Below, piece by piece: positions 8,009 through 17,568 of a DNA stretch of 64,000 nucleotides; the stretch's first letter is position 1, and each line of letters starts with the position of its first letter. Where the stretch lies: contig JAKOXH010000051.1 in the NCBI GenBank assembly GCA_029781135.1, forward strand, positions 62,001 through 126,000, in the 5' to 3' direction. A program made the translations under genes and the position numbers. The notes beneath the pieces are model-generated. The model saw nothing but the letters and a program-made list of their open reading frames with translations, was not told where the DNA came from and ran no database searches. Source of the DNA: Planctomycetota bacterium. GTDB taxonomy: Bacteria; Planctomycetota; Planctomycetia; Pirellulales; Lacipirellulaceae.

Positions 8009-9666
8009 GGTTTCGAGGAGTTGACCTCTTGCTGGCCGCTCCAAATCGACTTCAGCTCGTAAACGTCCAGGTTCACCAATTTCGCTTCGCCGCCATTGGC
8101 AAATGCGCGCACGCGGCTAATATCGCCCAGTTTAGTGCGTGGCGATGTGATGACGACGCGCCCAGCATTGCCGCAGATCTCGAGCATGGGGCGATCGACC
8201 AGCACTTGAACCATTACTCGGCCCGACTCGGGCTTCAGCTGCGCTTCGTTCAGCTTGGCCGCGGCCACGTCGTAGCGAATGAGATTGCCGCCGATATCGA
8301 GACCAACTTCGCGAGCCTTCTCAATATCGAATGTCGCGCGGATGTCTAATAGCTGGTTTCCGACCGCGACATCGACCGGTTTTTCGGCCGTCAACGCTTG
8401 CCCCTGAAGTTGATGCTTTTTTTCATGCAGCAGCGAAACTTCACGAACCGGTTCGGCGAATAGCCGGATGCCGTCGGCAGTGGTGCGAAGCGAAAGTTCG
8501 TGGGGAAACGTGAAGGTCTGATTGAATGGCATGCCCGGCATATCGATTCGAGCCCAGCCAATTTGAACACGGCGTCCCTGCGGTGCATTGCTGAACGTCT
8601 GCGAGGCGTAGTACGCCCCGTATTGAACCTGGTGTTTGCCATCGTGCTCGGGCGTGAATGTGCGGCCATCGAATTTGCCGATGGCGTACTTGGCATCGCC
8701 TGCGAATACGACCCATCGGGTATTTTTTGGATTGCCGTCAACGGGCAGTTCGAAAATCTCGGGACATTCAAAGTATCCTGGCAGTTTACTCGCGAGCGTC
8801 CATTCTTTCAAATTCGGCGACGTGTAGAACGCGATATTCTTCGTGTCCTTGTCGGGCTCATCGTAAACAGCCATCACCCAATGCTTGGTCGGCTCGTGCC
8901 AAATGATCTTGGGATCACGCCCATTATGCCGCACGACCGGATTGCCTTCGTATTCAACGAACGTCCGACCACGATCGTTGCTATAGGCCAAACACTCGCC
9001 GCGACCAGTGCTGGCAAACGAAGCGACGATCGTTTTGACATCGCCGCGTTGCCAGCCCGTGGTATTCTTTTCATCCACCACCGCGCCGCCAGAAAACGCC
9101 CAATCGCCGTATTGCTTGTTGTAAAGGGCGATGGGCAACTGCTGCCAATGCACCAAGTCGCGGCTCACCGCGTGTCCCCAATGCATGTTGCCCCAGTTCC
9201 AGCCGTAAGGATTGTGCTGAAAGAAGAGATGCCACTCGCCGTCGTAGTAGACCAAGCCGTTCGGGTCGTTGTTCCAACCAACGCGTTGGGAAAAGTGAAA
9301 CTGTGGACGGAGTGGTTCGTTGTACAAATCCGGAACTGACGGCAGTTCGTCCACTTGGCGGACTCGCTTGAAGCCTGCCTTATCGGGGCCTAATGACAGC
9401 TTCGCCTTCTTGCCGACGAAGTTTGCAACATCGAGCGGCGCCCAAAAACTCGCGTCAGCTGCCGAGCCGAGTTCGGCATCGAACTCCCGTGCGTGTTGGC
9501 CATCGATTTCGAGCGTCACCCGCACGAGCGGTGCGCCGGTATGAATGGGAAAAAACAGATAACGCCGTTGCAGCAGAAGCGCGTTGTCGGTGCTGTTTTC
9601 CGCTGCATTTGCCATGGTGCCTAATATAAAGACGATTAAGATGATCGCTGCACGTTGCATTCGCAT
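8005..9666 (-). CDS. GH32 fructan hydrolase (levanase/inulinase type), secreted
   Basis: Glycoside hydrolase family 32 enzyme of 553 residues, acting on beta-fructofuranosyl links of levan, inulin or sucrose. The family signature WNNDPNG with the nucleophile Asp is followed by FFQHNPYG and MHWGHAVSRDLVHW. The transition-state RDP motif appears in NGRDPKIIWHEP, and the acid/base Glu in YFECPEIFEL. A C-terminal beta-sandwich follows. The N-terminus (MQRAAIILIVFILG and then AENS) is a signal peptide, so the enzyme acts outside the cytoplasm. The ATG at 9666 has AAGGTG six bases upstream. It is the first gene of a two-gene unit with the coupled DUF6259-like gene. A beta-sandwich domain before the catalytic signature (residues about 30-100) is an additional feature. 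Exo or endo mode cannot be told from sequence alone. Confidence 0.93.
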   Translation of the reverse strand: MRMQRAAIILIVFILGTMANAAENSTDNALLLQRRYLFFPIHTGAPLVRVTLEIDGQHAREFDAELGSAADASFWAPLDVANFVGKKAKLSLGPDKAGFKRVRQVDELPSVPDLYNEPLRPQFHFSQRVGWNNDPNGLVYYDGEWHLFFQHNPYGWNWGNMHWGHAVSRDLVHWQQLPIALYNKQYGDWAFSGGAVVDEKNTTGWQRGDVKTIVASFASTGRGECLAYSNDRGRTFVEYEGNPVVRHNGRDPKIIWHEPTKHWVMAVYDEPDKDTKNIAFYTSPNLKEWTLASKLPGYFECPEIFELPVDGNPKNTRWVVFAGDAKYAIGKFDGRTFTPEHDGKHQVQYGAYYASQTFSNAPQGRRVQIGWARIDMPGMPFNQTFTFPHELSLRTTADGIRLFAEPVREVSLLHEKKHQLQGQALTAEKPVDVAVGNQLLDIRATFDIEKAREVGLDIGGNLIRYDVAAAKLNEAQLKPESGRVMVQVLVDRPMLEICGNAGRVVITSPRTKLGDISRVRAFANGGEAKLVNLDVYELKSIWSGQQEVNSSKP

Positions 9667-9880
9667 CTGGAACACCTTATCACGCTCATAAACGGTTCAA
9701 TGAATTACGGGAACAATCCAATTATTCTAGCAGAATTGGGACAGGAACACGTCCGCTGTTTGGTGGGACTATGCCCGCTGCACTCTGCAGAGTGGCGTGG
9801 CTCCGGTTGGTCGGTTGACTTACGGAAACGCTGCTATATTGGTGACGTGCTTTGGCTAATTCTCGAATGTGAGGTGAGCG

Positions 9881-10789
9881 ATGTCTTCTAGGTTGAATCG
9901 GCGGGATTTGATTGTGTCGAGTGCTGTGGTCGCGGCTGGTGCAACGATCAATAGGGCAAGAATCTCTCAAGCGATTGAGCCGATTGCGCGCACGGCCGGT
10001 TCGCATTTCAAATTCAGCCTCGCGGCGTACAGCTATCGAGACTTGTTGCAGCAGAAGAAAGAACCGTTGCCGATTGAAACGTTTATCGACGATTGCGCCG
10101 CGTTCGGCCTCGAAGGCACGGAACTCACATCGTACTACTTACAGCAAGACGGCCCGCCAGCGTACTTCCGCAACTTGAAACGCCAGGCGTTCTTGCGCGG
10201 GCTCGACATCTCGGGCACGGCCGTGGGGAATGATTTCTGTCACCCACCCGGTGCCGAGCGCGACCGGCAACTGGCGCTCGTCAAGCGCTGGATCGAATAT
10301 GCCGACCAGATGGATGCCCCCGTCATTCGCATTTTTTCGGGCAGCGTTAAGCCGGGGCAAACGGTCGAGGCGGCGCGCCAGTTGGCTGTCGATGCGATCG
10401 AAGAGTGCTGCGAATACGCGGGCAAATTCGGCGTGTTCTTGGCGCTCGAAAATCACGGCGGTCTGACCACGCAGGTGGACGGAATGCTCAAGATCATCCG
10501 CGCGGTTAAGAGTCCGTGGTTCGGCGTCAACATGGATACCGGCAATTTTCAATCGGCCGACGTGTACGGCGACTTGGCAAAGATCGCGCCGTATTCCATG
10601 AACGTGCAGGTGAAGGTGAAAATTCACCCTGTCGGCAAATCGCCTGAGAAGAGTGATTTCAAACGGTTGGCAACAATCTTGCGCGCGGCCGGGTACCGCG
10701 GCTATATCGTGCTCGAGTTCGAAGAAACGGGCGACCCACGCACGGAATGCCGCCGCTACCTCGACGAAATTCGCACTGCTTTTGCATAA
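9881..10789 (+). CDS. Sugar phosphate isomerase/epimerase-like protein with Tat leader
   Basis: Xylose isomerase-like TIM-barrel protein of 302 residues. The leader SSRLNRRDLIVSSAVVAAGA is a twin-arginine export signal, so the protein is probably exported folded with its metal. Barrel strands include FSLAAYSYRDLL, FGLEGTELTSYYL, VIRIFSGSV, FLALENHGG with the metal-ligand Glu, WFGVNMDTGNFQ, and a final YIVLEFEETGDP. GGTGAGC precedes the ATG. Exported proteins of this superfamily are very common in planctomycetes and their substrates are mostly unknown; a keto-sugar or inositol epimerase activity is possible. It is divergent from the GH32 operon, with about 215 bases between their starts. Confidence 0.82.
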   Translation: MSSRLNRRDLIVSSAVVAAGATINRARISQAIEPIARTAGSHFKFSLAAYSYRDLLQQKKEPLPIETFIDDCAAFGLEGTELTSYYLQQDGPPAYFRNLKRQAFLRGLDISGTAVGNDFCHPPGAERDRQLALVKRWIEYADQMDAPVIRIFSGSVKPGQTVEAARQLAVDAIEECCEYAGKFGVFLALENHGGLTTQVDGMLKIIRAVKSPWFGVNMDTGNFQSADVYGDLAKIAPYSMNVQVKVKIHPVGKSPEKSDFKRLATILRAAGYRGYIVLEFEETGDPRTECRRYLDEIRTAFA

Positions 10790-10805
10790 CGGCACGCCGT
10801 GCCGT
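10789..10805. terminator. Stem-loop at the gene end
   Basis: A 7-bp perfect stem (10789-10795 with 10799-10805) with a 3-base loop begins at the last base of the isomerase-like gene and lies before the convergent GH26 gene. No T-run follows. Confidence 0.4.
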
Positions 10806-10855
10806 GGGGCTCAACACTGTTCGGTAAACCAGGTTCAAATATCGGCATCAACGCG

Positions 10856-12595
10856 CTATCTCAACCGGCAGCGTCTCTGACGACATAACACGCGCGCGGC
10901 AACGCCACCCCATATCAAGAACATCGCATTCGGTTCTGGAATCGCGGCGGCAGCACTAGCGCCATTCGACTGGCCGAAATGTGAACGCCAAATCGCCAAG
11001 TCGGCGTCGTCGACATGCCCGTCGAGATTGCCGTCGGCCGCCAGATTCAAACCCGATTGGCCGCGTGAATGTCGCCATAGCACGTAATCGGCAGCATCGA
11101 CCTGACCATTGTGATCAAAGTCGCCGAGCACCGGCGCGGAATTGCTCCACGGCAGTGCGGGAAGTTCATTCAACGTGATGATGCGGTTGTCGTTGAGCAG
11201 CGTTTGCACTTGTTGGGCGGTGAAGTCGTCCAGGTAACCATCCTGCCACACGGAAAAATAGTCCCAGGCGATGTTATACGTATTCATCGCGGCCGCATTG
11301 GGCAGCGTGCCCGATTCGGAAAGGGCCACCATCTTGCGACCATTGTATTGGGCGAGAATATCGTACCACTGGCCGCTCATGGGGCTGGCAGGATCGGTGT
11401 AGATATCAAGGCCGATCATGTCGACCACGTCGTCGCCCGGATACCAATCGAGAAAATTGCTTTCGGCAGCGGACGACGTGAACTCCCAAATGAGGTTGTG
11501 CAGCCCGTGGTAATTCGTAAGCCGGTCGTAGGTTAATCGCCACAGTTGTTTGAAAGCAGTCGGGCCATGCGCACCCCACCAGAACCAGCCGCCTTGCGCT
11601 TCATGCAATGGCCGCCAAATGACGGGCACACCGGCATCTTGGAATTTCTTGAGCTGAACGCCGATGGCGTCGATATCGCGGAGTAGAAGTTGATAATCGG
11701 AGCCGGACGGATTGGCCAGGGCCCCCGGTAAGTCGAACGTAGTGCCTTGCGTATAGAAGCCACGCCACCAGGGGTAGTCATTTGGACCGCAGCTGCTTCC
11801 GCACGGCGTGTTCACCAGATTGGCCGGCGCATTCCAATGCCAACTCATGCTGACGATGCCATTGTTCTGTTTGGCCCAGGCGATCGACTGTTCGCTTTCG
11901 TTGTTCGGATTCGCACCATAAGCAATTCGCGACGGCGAATACTCGATGAAGTCGGATGCCCGAATTGCCGGCTTCAGGCCGCCAGACAGATTCAAATAGG
12001 TCGAGCTTGGAAACGGCAAGTTCTGGCTGTTTTGATGTTGGTGCCCGGCTAGCGTCTTGCTGCCGTAGATGCCGGTCAGGTAGTTCATCAACAATTGCGT
12101 GTTTTGGCCGGCCAGGGGATCGACGAGCTGGGACGACACGGGCTGGATTGCCGGCGGCGTAAATGGACGAAATTCGAAGTAGTCGACGTCGTAGTAACCC
12201 CAGCTTTGGTAGATGGCGAGCGTATTGAGGCCGCCGGTTACGTTGAATACGCCGGCGCGATCGGCGGTGAACGTCGACGATTGATCGAACATACCGCTGC
12301 CGGTTTCAGAATCGACGCGGTAGTTGTAGCCCTTCTGACCATACGGTGAGCGGTAGCCCACCCACATTTCGTAAAGGCCATCGGGCACGTCGACTTGCAA
12401 TTGAACGTAATCCGAGCCGTTTGATGAATCGAAGCCGGTAACGTAGCCGGTGCCCGAGTAGCCGGCCACGGTATGCGAAACTTGCGTGCCGAAGAGTTGC
12501 CCGGTCTCCGCCTCATAGCGATAAAGCTGCCCGAAGGCCGCAGGGGCCACTAAAATCAAGATCGCGGCTAATACATAAGTCTTCACGCTGCACAC
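10856..12595 (-). CDS. GH26 beta-mannanase with CBM35-like, dockerin and PEP-CTERM parts
   Basis: Secreted endo-beta-1,4-mannanase, 579 residues. After a signal peptide (LAAILILVAPAAFG) comes a CBM35/CBM6-like beta-sandwich at about 23-150 (YRYEAETGQLFG, DYVQLQVDVPDGLYEMWVGY). The GH26 barrel follows at about 160-480: the acid/base Glu is in IWRPLHEAQGGWFWWG and the nucleophile Glu in MVALSESGTLP. Next come two dockerin-type calcium loops (DFDHNGQVDAADYVLWR and DGNLDGHVDDADLAIWR). The C-terminus is IPEPN, a hydrophobic stretch and an arginine-rich tail, which fits PEP-CTERM sorting. The start appears to be GTG. It is the distal gene of a minus-strand mannan block. Mannan specificity is known for the family and supported by the GH113, GH5 and GH130 neighbours. 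Confidence 0.9.
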   Translation of the reverse strand: MCSVKTYVLAAILILVAPAAFGQLYRYEAETGQLFGTQVSHTVAGYSGTGYVTGFDSSNGSDYVQLQVDVPDGLYEMWVGYRSPYGQKGYNYRVDSETGSGMFDQSSTFTADRAGVFNVTGGLNTLAIYQSWGYYDVDYFEFRPFTPPAIQPVSSQLVDPLAGQNTQLLMNYLTGIYGSKTLAGHQHQNSQNLPFPSSTYLNLSGGLKPAIRASDFIEYSPSRIAYGANPNNESEQSIAWAKQNNGIVSMSWHWNAPANLVNTPCGSSCGPNDYPWWRGFYTQGTTFDLPGALANPSGSDYQLLLRDIDAIGVQLKKFQDAGVPVIWRPLHEAQGGWFWWGAHGPTAFKQLWRLTYDRLTNYHGLHNLIWEFTSSAAESNFLDWYPGDDVVDMIGLDIYTDPASPMSGQWYDILAQYNGRKMVALSESGTLPNAAAMNTYNIAWDYFSVWQDGYLDDFTAQQVQTLLNDNRIITLNELPALPWSNSAPVLGDFDHNGQVDAADYVLWRHSRGQSGLNLAADGNLDGHVDDADLAIWRSHFGQSNGASAAAAIPEPNAMFLIWGGVAARVLCRQRRCRLR

Positions 12596-12670
12596 TCAAT
12601 TCGGCATGGTTTCTTCCATTATACCGAATCAAATTGCACCATGCTGCAAGACACTCGGGGGATAGGATCT

Positions 12671-14158
12671 CTAACTCGCCGGAAGGCGTGTCCGCTGGCG
12701 CAGCAATGCTCGGCAAAGAACGCAGCCACACAGTAATACGATGACACTCGGCTCCGGCACTCCCACTTGCAGCGAAGCGCCCATTCCTTGATTTGCATCG
12801 AAGTGCGCCTGCCAAACTGCATAATCACCTGGGTCGATAACGCCGCTGCCGTTACCGTCCGCGCCACTGTATTGCAGCACATAGTTGCCGCTGTTTTTTC
12901 GCCACAGCACGTAGTCGCCGGCGTCGACCACGCCATCCCGGTTGTAATCGCCTGCCAGGGGCGTGATTGCCGTGCCGACGAAACTTGCGAGCCATTGAGC
13001 TACGGGCACATTGTTGGGCTGGTTCGCCGGCAGCGTTGTATCCATATTCCAGAGGCTTCCATCGGAGCCTGGCATTCCCCATTGCCAAATATCGAGTGAA
13101 GTGAACTTGCTACCGCGGCCATCCAGCGCGTTCATAAGCCCGTTGAACGCCATCTTCTGCTCATCGGTATCGACCGCCTGGCCGCTGCTGTTCTGCGGAT
13201 TAACGGTCGTGCGATTGTACGGCAAATAGCCGGCTTCGGTGAACGCGACGGGCATGCCGGCTCCGCCTTTCCGCGCCGCGGCGTACGGCAAGATCTGATT
13301 GTCGAGCTTGTTATTCCAAGCCGTTGTAATCGTATTGATAAAGGTCGCATTAGGAAACGTACCCGACGCATCGGCCTGGGTATTTGTCACTAAGTTCGTG
13401 AAGTAGGAGTCGATGCCGATGAAATCGATTGCCGGATGTTCCCAAATCGCCGTGGCCACATTGCTATTGTTGTAATCGTCCCAATTGGCGGCGTAACCGA
13501 GTGGGCCGTGGTACACGGCGTCGATGGCGTTGATGACGGTATTCCAACTACTATTATGAGCGCTGTTGTCGTCGAGCGCTTTATATTCGGTGCCGACGGT
13601 CATGGCATCAACATGGTTATTCGCGGCAATTTGGGCGACGGCCACCATGTAGTTTTGGTAGTCGCTCCAAAACTGATTGGAGACCGCGCTACCGGCGGTC
13701 GGGTTCCAGCAACCGCGCCACGTACAACCGTTAGACAAGTTGGCGAAATACTCGTCATCGGCGGTGCCGGCGCCATTGGCATCGAACAATTCCACGAAAG
13801 GGTTAAGGGTCACACGCATTCCCAAGGACTTCGCGCGTATCACCCCGGCTTCGATGTGACTTAGTTCAGGCCCTTTCGGCGAAGTCGCCAGAATTTGACC
13901 GGTATTGATGTTCACAAATCTCACGGGGCTGATCGACACTGAGCGAAAACCCGCGTCGTAGAGGCTTTGCACGGCATTCTGCCAAGTGCTAGCGCCGCTC
14001 GCGCCAAAGTTGTACCAAGAGATCAGGTTGAATCCGACCGCCGGGTCGCTGCCCAGTTCGTATACCGCCGGATTGGCGGCCGCCCGCTCGCACAGAATCA
14101 CCGCCGGAAGGATGCAAACCACCACCGGCAAGAACGAAATGGAGCGCCACCGGTGCAT
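12671..14158 (-). CDS. GH113-like beta-mannanase with dockerin and PEP-CTERM tail
   Basis: Secreted clan GH-A hydrolase, 495 residues. A signal peptide of about 29 residues is followed by VGFNLISWYNFGASG, a repeated helix/strand pattern and GMRVTLNPFVEL. The acid/base Glu is expected in MTVGTEYKAL, then FIGIDSYFTN, the nucleophile Glu in PVAFTEAGYLPY, and the last strand in LDIWQWG. These strand ends match the GH113 mannanase pattern. Dockerin-like calcium loops (DYNRDGVVDAGDYVLWRK and DGNGSGVIDPGDYAVWQ) precede VPEPS, a hydrophobic segment and a basic tail, a PEP-CTERM anchor. The gene starts 3 bases after the stop of the lipoprotein gene (GTG at 14161 or ATG at 14158), so the two are coupled. 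Family placement is by eye; other clan-A families cannot be excluded. Confidence 0.8.
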   Translation of the reverse strand: MHRWRSISFLPVVVCILPAVILCERAAANPAVYELGSDPAVGFNLISWYNFGASGASTWQNAVQSLYDAGFRSVSISPVRFVNINTGQILATSPKGPELSHIEAGVIRAKSLGMRVTLNPFVELFDANGAGTADDEYFANLSNGCTWRGCWNPTAGSAVSNQFWSDYQNYMVAVAQIAANNHVDAMTVGTEYKALDDNSAHNSSWNTVINAIDAVYHGPLGYAANWDDYNNSNVATAIWEHPAIDFIGIDSYFTNLVTNTQADASGTFPNATFINTITTAWNNKLDNQILPYAAARKGGAGMPVAFTEAGYLPYNRTTVNPQNSSGQAVDTDEQKMAFNGLMNALDGRGSKFTSLDIWQWGMPGSDGSLWNMDTTLPANQPNNVPVAQWLASFVGTAITPLAGDYNRDGVVDAGDYVLWRKNSGNYVLQYSGADGNGSGVIDPGDYAVWQAHFDANQGMGASLQVGVPEPSVIVLLCGCVLCRALLRQRTRLPAS

Positions 14159-14161
14159 CAC

Positions 14162-14587
14162 CTAACGAGTCGCCTTCGGTTTGGGCACCTTGATTTCAAG
14201 GGGCGTATTCGCGGTGTCAATAATCAAGGGAGAGGTTGCCGCATTCGTGTATTCCTTTGGCACGATCGGTTTCGCATCGGGGCTAACTTCAATCGCGACC
14301 TTGTGCTTGCCTTTGATTAACCCGTCGCCGTACTTATAGCTCGTGACACAATCGAATCTTCCTTGCGCATCGGCATTGGCCATTGCGGGGCGAGGTACCG
14401 CTCCGGCAACGGTCGGAGCATCTTGCGCAACGAATCGCAGCACGACGCTTCCTGGCAATGGCGTACCATCTTCATAGGAGATTCTTCCCTCGACCTTTTG
14501 ATAGGTATAGGGACTGCCCGAACCGCACCCGAACGTTGCCCCAAGAAGTACTACTGGGAGCAACGTGAAAGGAATGAGACGCAGCAT
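14162..14587 (-). CDS. Small lipoprotein with transthyretin-like fold
   Basis: Lipoprotein of 141 residues. The signal LLPVVLLGATFGC ends in a lipobox, with the acylated Cys at about residue 21. The mature part (VEGRISYEDGTPLPGSVVLRFV, ANADAQGRFDCVTSYKYGDGLIKGKHKVAIE) is a carboxypeptidase-regulatory or transthyretin-like beta-sandwich. Planctomycete genomes commonly place such a lipoprotein next to a DUF1559 gene, as here, 46 bases after the DUF1559 stop. A role in the cell surface or periplasm is likely but not defined. It is translationally coupled to the downstream GH113-like gene, which links the DUF1559 pair to the mannan block. Confidence 0.8.
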   Translation of the reverse strand: MLRLIPFTLLPVVLLGATFGCGSGSPYTYQKVEGRISYEDGTPLPGSVVLRFVAQDAPTVAGAVPRPAMANADAQGRFDCVTSYKYGDGLIKGKHKVAIEVSPDAKPIVPKEYTNAATSPLIIDTANTPLEIKVPKPKATR

Positions 14588-14633
14588 ACTGAGCGGGGAA
14601 TGACCACGAACCGACAGTCATTTCGTTCCTGGT

Positions 14634-15746
14634 TTAGAATTGACTTTCCACAGGGTAACCATCGCGCGATATCAGCAGTCGCTGCCAAACCCGAAAATTA
14701 CCCTCGTAAATATCGTCGCTCGGCGTCGGGTTACCGCTGGGATTTGCCGCATCAATGAGGCCATCATCATTGATATTGCCTTGATCGAGGAAATCGCTCA
14801 AAAAGTGTACGCTGCCATCCGCCATGGCTGCATTGGCGCCCCCGGGATGCCGGCTGCGAACTACCGATTGGCCACTGAAGTTGACAGCGGTATCAGGCAT
14901 CATGCATTCGCCGCGCAAGCGACCTGTTCCGACATCGTCGATAATATTCTGAAAGTCGTAGACGTCGTCGTCGCCGCTATAGCAACTGTTGATTGCCTTG
15001 GAAGCACAACGGCAATGGATGTTTGATCCGCACATTCCCATGGCCCATACGCCTCGGCGATCACGCTCGCTCAAGCCGACGCGCAGTTCAGCAACGAGAA
15101 TCGTTTTTGTTGAGCCATCGGTGATCTTAGCCAAGCTCAGTGCTTGCCGCGTTTGAGTATCGTCCAGGCCTCCGACGCCCAAGTTGTACTTGTAAAATGG
15201 CGCCCATTTGGGATCGGAACTGAAACCTTTTAGCGCATAATAGTTCGGCCAGAACTGAAATCCGTTGTAACCATAATTCGTTCGAGCCCAATTTCCACCA
15301 TTGCCTTCGAATTTTCGCCCACGCCCTTCGTCACTGGGGCAAAGCAGAACGGAAATTTCTGTACCGCGCGGAGCCAGATTCGCCGCAGCTCGAATCGGGG
15401 TACTGAAATTCAAAGTGAAGGCGTCAAAAGTTGCCTGTTCCTCGATAAACGGCAACATATCGATCGCCCAATTCTTGAACATGATGTTGGGTGTCAGAAT
15501 CTCATCTGTCCCATTGGGACGAATCAGCGCCGCCGCCGGAAATTCTTTGTGGACATCATGATAGTTCTGCAAGGCCAAAGCCACATTCTTAATATTGCTC
15601 GTGCATTGCGAACGGCGAGCAGATTCCCGAGCCGCTTGAATTGCCGGAAGCAAGAGTGCCACCAGTATTCCAATAATGGCGATTACCACCAGCAATTCAA
15701 CCAGCGTGAAACCGAGATCGCCTTGCTGACGTTTTGCGGCAAACAT
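14634..15746 (-). CDS. DUF1559 protein with prepilin-type N-terminus
   Basis: Planctomycete DUF1559 (SBP_bac_10-type) protein, 370 residues. The type IV prepilin cleavage and methylation motif GFTLVELLVVIAIIGILVAL begins at residue 12, followed by LLPAIQAARESARR. The C-terminal H-X9-DG-type box is visible as MADGSVHFLSDF. Such proteins are exported through a pseudopilin pathway and are found in many copies per planctomycete genome, with no defined function. The start is set at the ATG at 15746, which places the prepilin motif close to the N-terminus; a TTG at 15773 is possible. The 3' neighbour is the small lipoprotein, a usual pairing. A surface filament involved in polysaccharide handling has been proposed for the group, but nothing in this sequence shows that directly. 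Confidence 0.92.
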   Translation of the reverse strand: MFAAKRQQGDLGFTLVELLVVIAIIGILVALLLPAIQAARESARRSQCTSNIKNVALALQNYHDVHKEFPAAALIRPNGTDEILTPNIMFKNWAIDMLPFIEEQATFDAFTLNFSTPIRAAANLAPRGTEISVLLCPSDEGRGRKFEGNGGNWARTNYGYNGFQFWPNYYALKGFSSDPKWAPFYKYNLGVGGLDDTQTRQALSLAKITDGSTKTILVAELRVGLSERDRRGVWAMGMCGSNIHCRCASKAINSCYSGDDDVYDFQNIIDDVGTGRLRGECMMPDTAVNFSGQSVVRSRHPGGANAAMADGSVHFLSDFLDQGNINDDGLIDAANPSGNPTPSDDIYEGNFRVWQRLLISRDGYPVESQF

Positions 15747-15903
15747 ACTAACGCTCTGCAGACAAACCGCCAATTTCCCCGATTGCTAAAGCACTTGAAC
15801 AGAAACCGATTGCCTTTGCCAAGGTTAGAAACGCAATAGTTCTCGAATGGCTTAAGACAAACTGCACACCATTATACGGCCGCTCGGGAGTCCCTTCCAA
15901 CAG

Positions 15904-17376
15904 CTAAGCCGAAGCTCGGCGACGCGTAGGGCGCACGGCGGCAACTAATGCACCGACAACCAGCGCAAAACTGTCCGGTTCCGGTACTGCTTCACCGCTT
16001 AGACTGCCGCTGCCACTGGTATTTCCGAATCGGGCCTTCCATGCTGCGTAATCAGCGGCATTTACGGTACCGGGAGCGTCGACTTCATTTTGGAGTGGTC
16101 CGCCGTTGCGCCATAGAACGTAATCTGCCGCGTCCACTGTTCCATTGCCGTTGTAGTCGCCTGGCGTCCCGGCGACGAAAGAGAATTCGATATTATCCAC
16201 GTTAATGACCAAGTCATTCGTGTGCGAAAAGAGGTGGGCTCCAAAAGTCGCGGCCAGATTCAGATCCGGAATGCCAGAAATCGGAAACGTTAGATCGTGG
16301 AATTGGCCATCGATGGGTAAGGCGATTTCACCGTATTGGCCGACGGCACCACCGCTCGTGGTGTTGTAGGTGTAGCTGGCACTGGGACCGTGAAGAGTCT
16401 GGAAGAACGCCTGCACTCCCACCGCCCCACCGCCCGCGAGCGGATCGGTTGCTGACATGCGAAAAGTTACCCGGTTGTAGTTTGAAAAGTCGGCAGGGCG
16501 TTCGTAAAAGTTATTCCCATAGAATGCCGTTCCGTTACCCCAAGAGATAGCCGCGCCGCTCGGAGCACCGGTAACGCCGTGCGTTCCGAGGTCCGTCCAT
16601 TGAAGTGAGCCTGATCCCGCGACATTTTGCGACAAACCGGTTTGGTTTTGTCCGCCATCGTTTCCTTGTACTGCCGCGTTACCGAAATTAACGAAGGCAC
16701 CATTTAGACCGCTATCGGAACTACCGACGTTGTGCGATGCCAGCGTGCGTGTCGTAAGCGGTGTTCCGGTGCTTCGCACTTCGGAAATATTCCAAGTTAA
16801 ATACCCCTGGTCTGCGTGCTCAAAAACCTTGATTCCCACAACGCGATTGTAGGCCTGAAGGTCCGAGGTAAGTTTATAGATTGGAATTCTTACGGTAGTA
16901 ACCGTGTTTGGCGGAATCACCCAAGGGACACCGCTGGCTGTATAGTCGGGACCGGGGCCGAACCAAGTATAGGTCGAATCGCGGCCGGTGCCGATAAAAG
17001 GTTGAACGCTCACATTGCCTGTTCCATTGTGCGAGATATCCATCTCCAGGAATTGCAGGCCGGTCAAATCGATTCCCCCAGAAGCGAGCGTGTTTTCGCG
17101 AATATAATCGAAGCTGTCCCGAAAAATATGCGATTGTCCGTAGTACGCGGGATCAGTCGATCCTGGATCAAACTCGTCCCCTTGTTCGGTGATCGTTAAC
17201 TGGCCAGGAGTCGAATTGCTCAGAACAGTGAAATTTGGCTGATCGCTGCTTCGCTGCCAGTTTTGCAGGTTTCCCGTACCATCCCACGTGTACAACACGC
17301 TTGGTGACTGTCCCGCTGCGAGGCCGCAGCCAAACACTACGCCGAGGACCGCCAAAACAAATCGCACGCGTAACAT
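15904..17376 (-). CDS. Secreted PEP-CTERM/dockerin protein, beta-sandwich repeats
   Basis: Exported protein of 490 residues. The signal peptide is LRVRFVLAVLGVVFGCGLAAG, and a GAGGAG site precedes the ATG at 17376. Two beta-sandwich, carbohydrate-binding-module-like regions follow (about 25-200 and 230-410, the latter with WTDLGTHGVTGAPSGAAISWGNGT and FSNYNRVTFRMSATDP). A dockerin-type segment (DYNGNGTVDAADYVLWRN, AADYAAWKARFG) and a PEP-CTERM tail (VPEPDSFALVVG then RRRASA) end the protein. No catalytic motif is visible. It is a paralogue of the next upstream gene, sharing the order and many motifs, but only this copy has the dockerin part. A glycan-binding or matrix role near the mannanases is an inference. 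Confidence 0.75.
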   Translation of the reverse strand: MLRVRFVLAVLGVVFGCGLAAGQSPSVLYTWDGTGNLQNWQRSSDQPNFTVLSNSTPGQLTITEQGDEFDPGSTDPAYYGQSHIFRDSFDYIRENTLASGGIDLTGLQFLEMDISHNGTGNVSVQPFIGTGRDSTYTWFGPGPDYTASGVPWVIPPNTVTTVRIPIYKLTSDLQAYNRVVGIKVFEHADQGYLTWNISEVRSTGTPLTTRTLASHNVGSSDSGLNGAFVNFGNAAVQGNDGGQNQTGLSQNVAGSGSLQWTDLGTHGVTGAPSGAAISWGNGTAFYGNNFYERPADFSNYNRVTFRMSATDPLAGGGAVGVQAFFQTLHGPSASYTYNTTSGGAVGQYGEIALPIDGQFHDLTFPISGIPDLNLAATFGAHLFSHTNDLVINVDNIEFSFVAGTPGDYNGNGTVDAADYVLWRNGGPLQNEVDAPGTVNAADYAAWKARFGNTSGSGSLSGEAVPEPDSFALVVGALVAAVRPTRRRASA

Positions 17377-17568
17377 CTTTGCTCTCCTCATCGCAAGCAA
17401 CGACAGAACCAACCGAGCCGCAGGCTTTATAGCCCACTGCTCCGCTTGCCGAATCAATTTCTCACAGAACAAGCCGCTAGCGCCACGGCGTCGCGCGCTA
17501 GCGGCCGTTTCCTCATTTAAGCCACGCCATTCGTGGCACGCTTTCATTGGCTATATTGTTCAAACACA

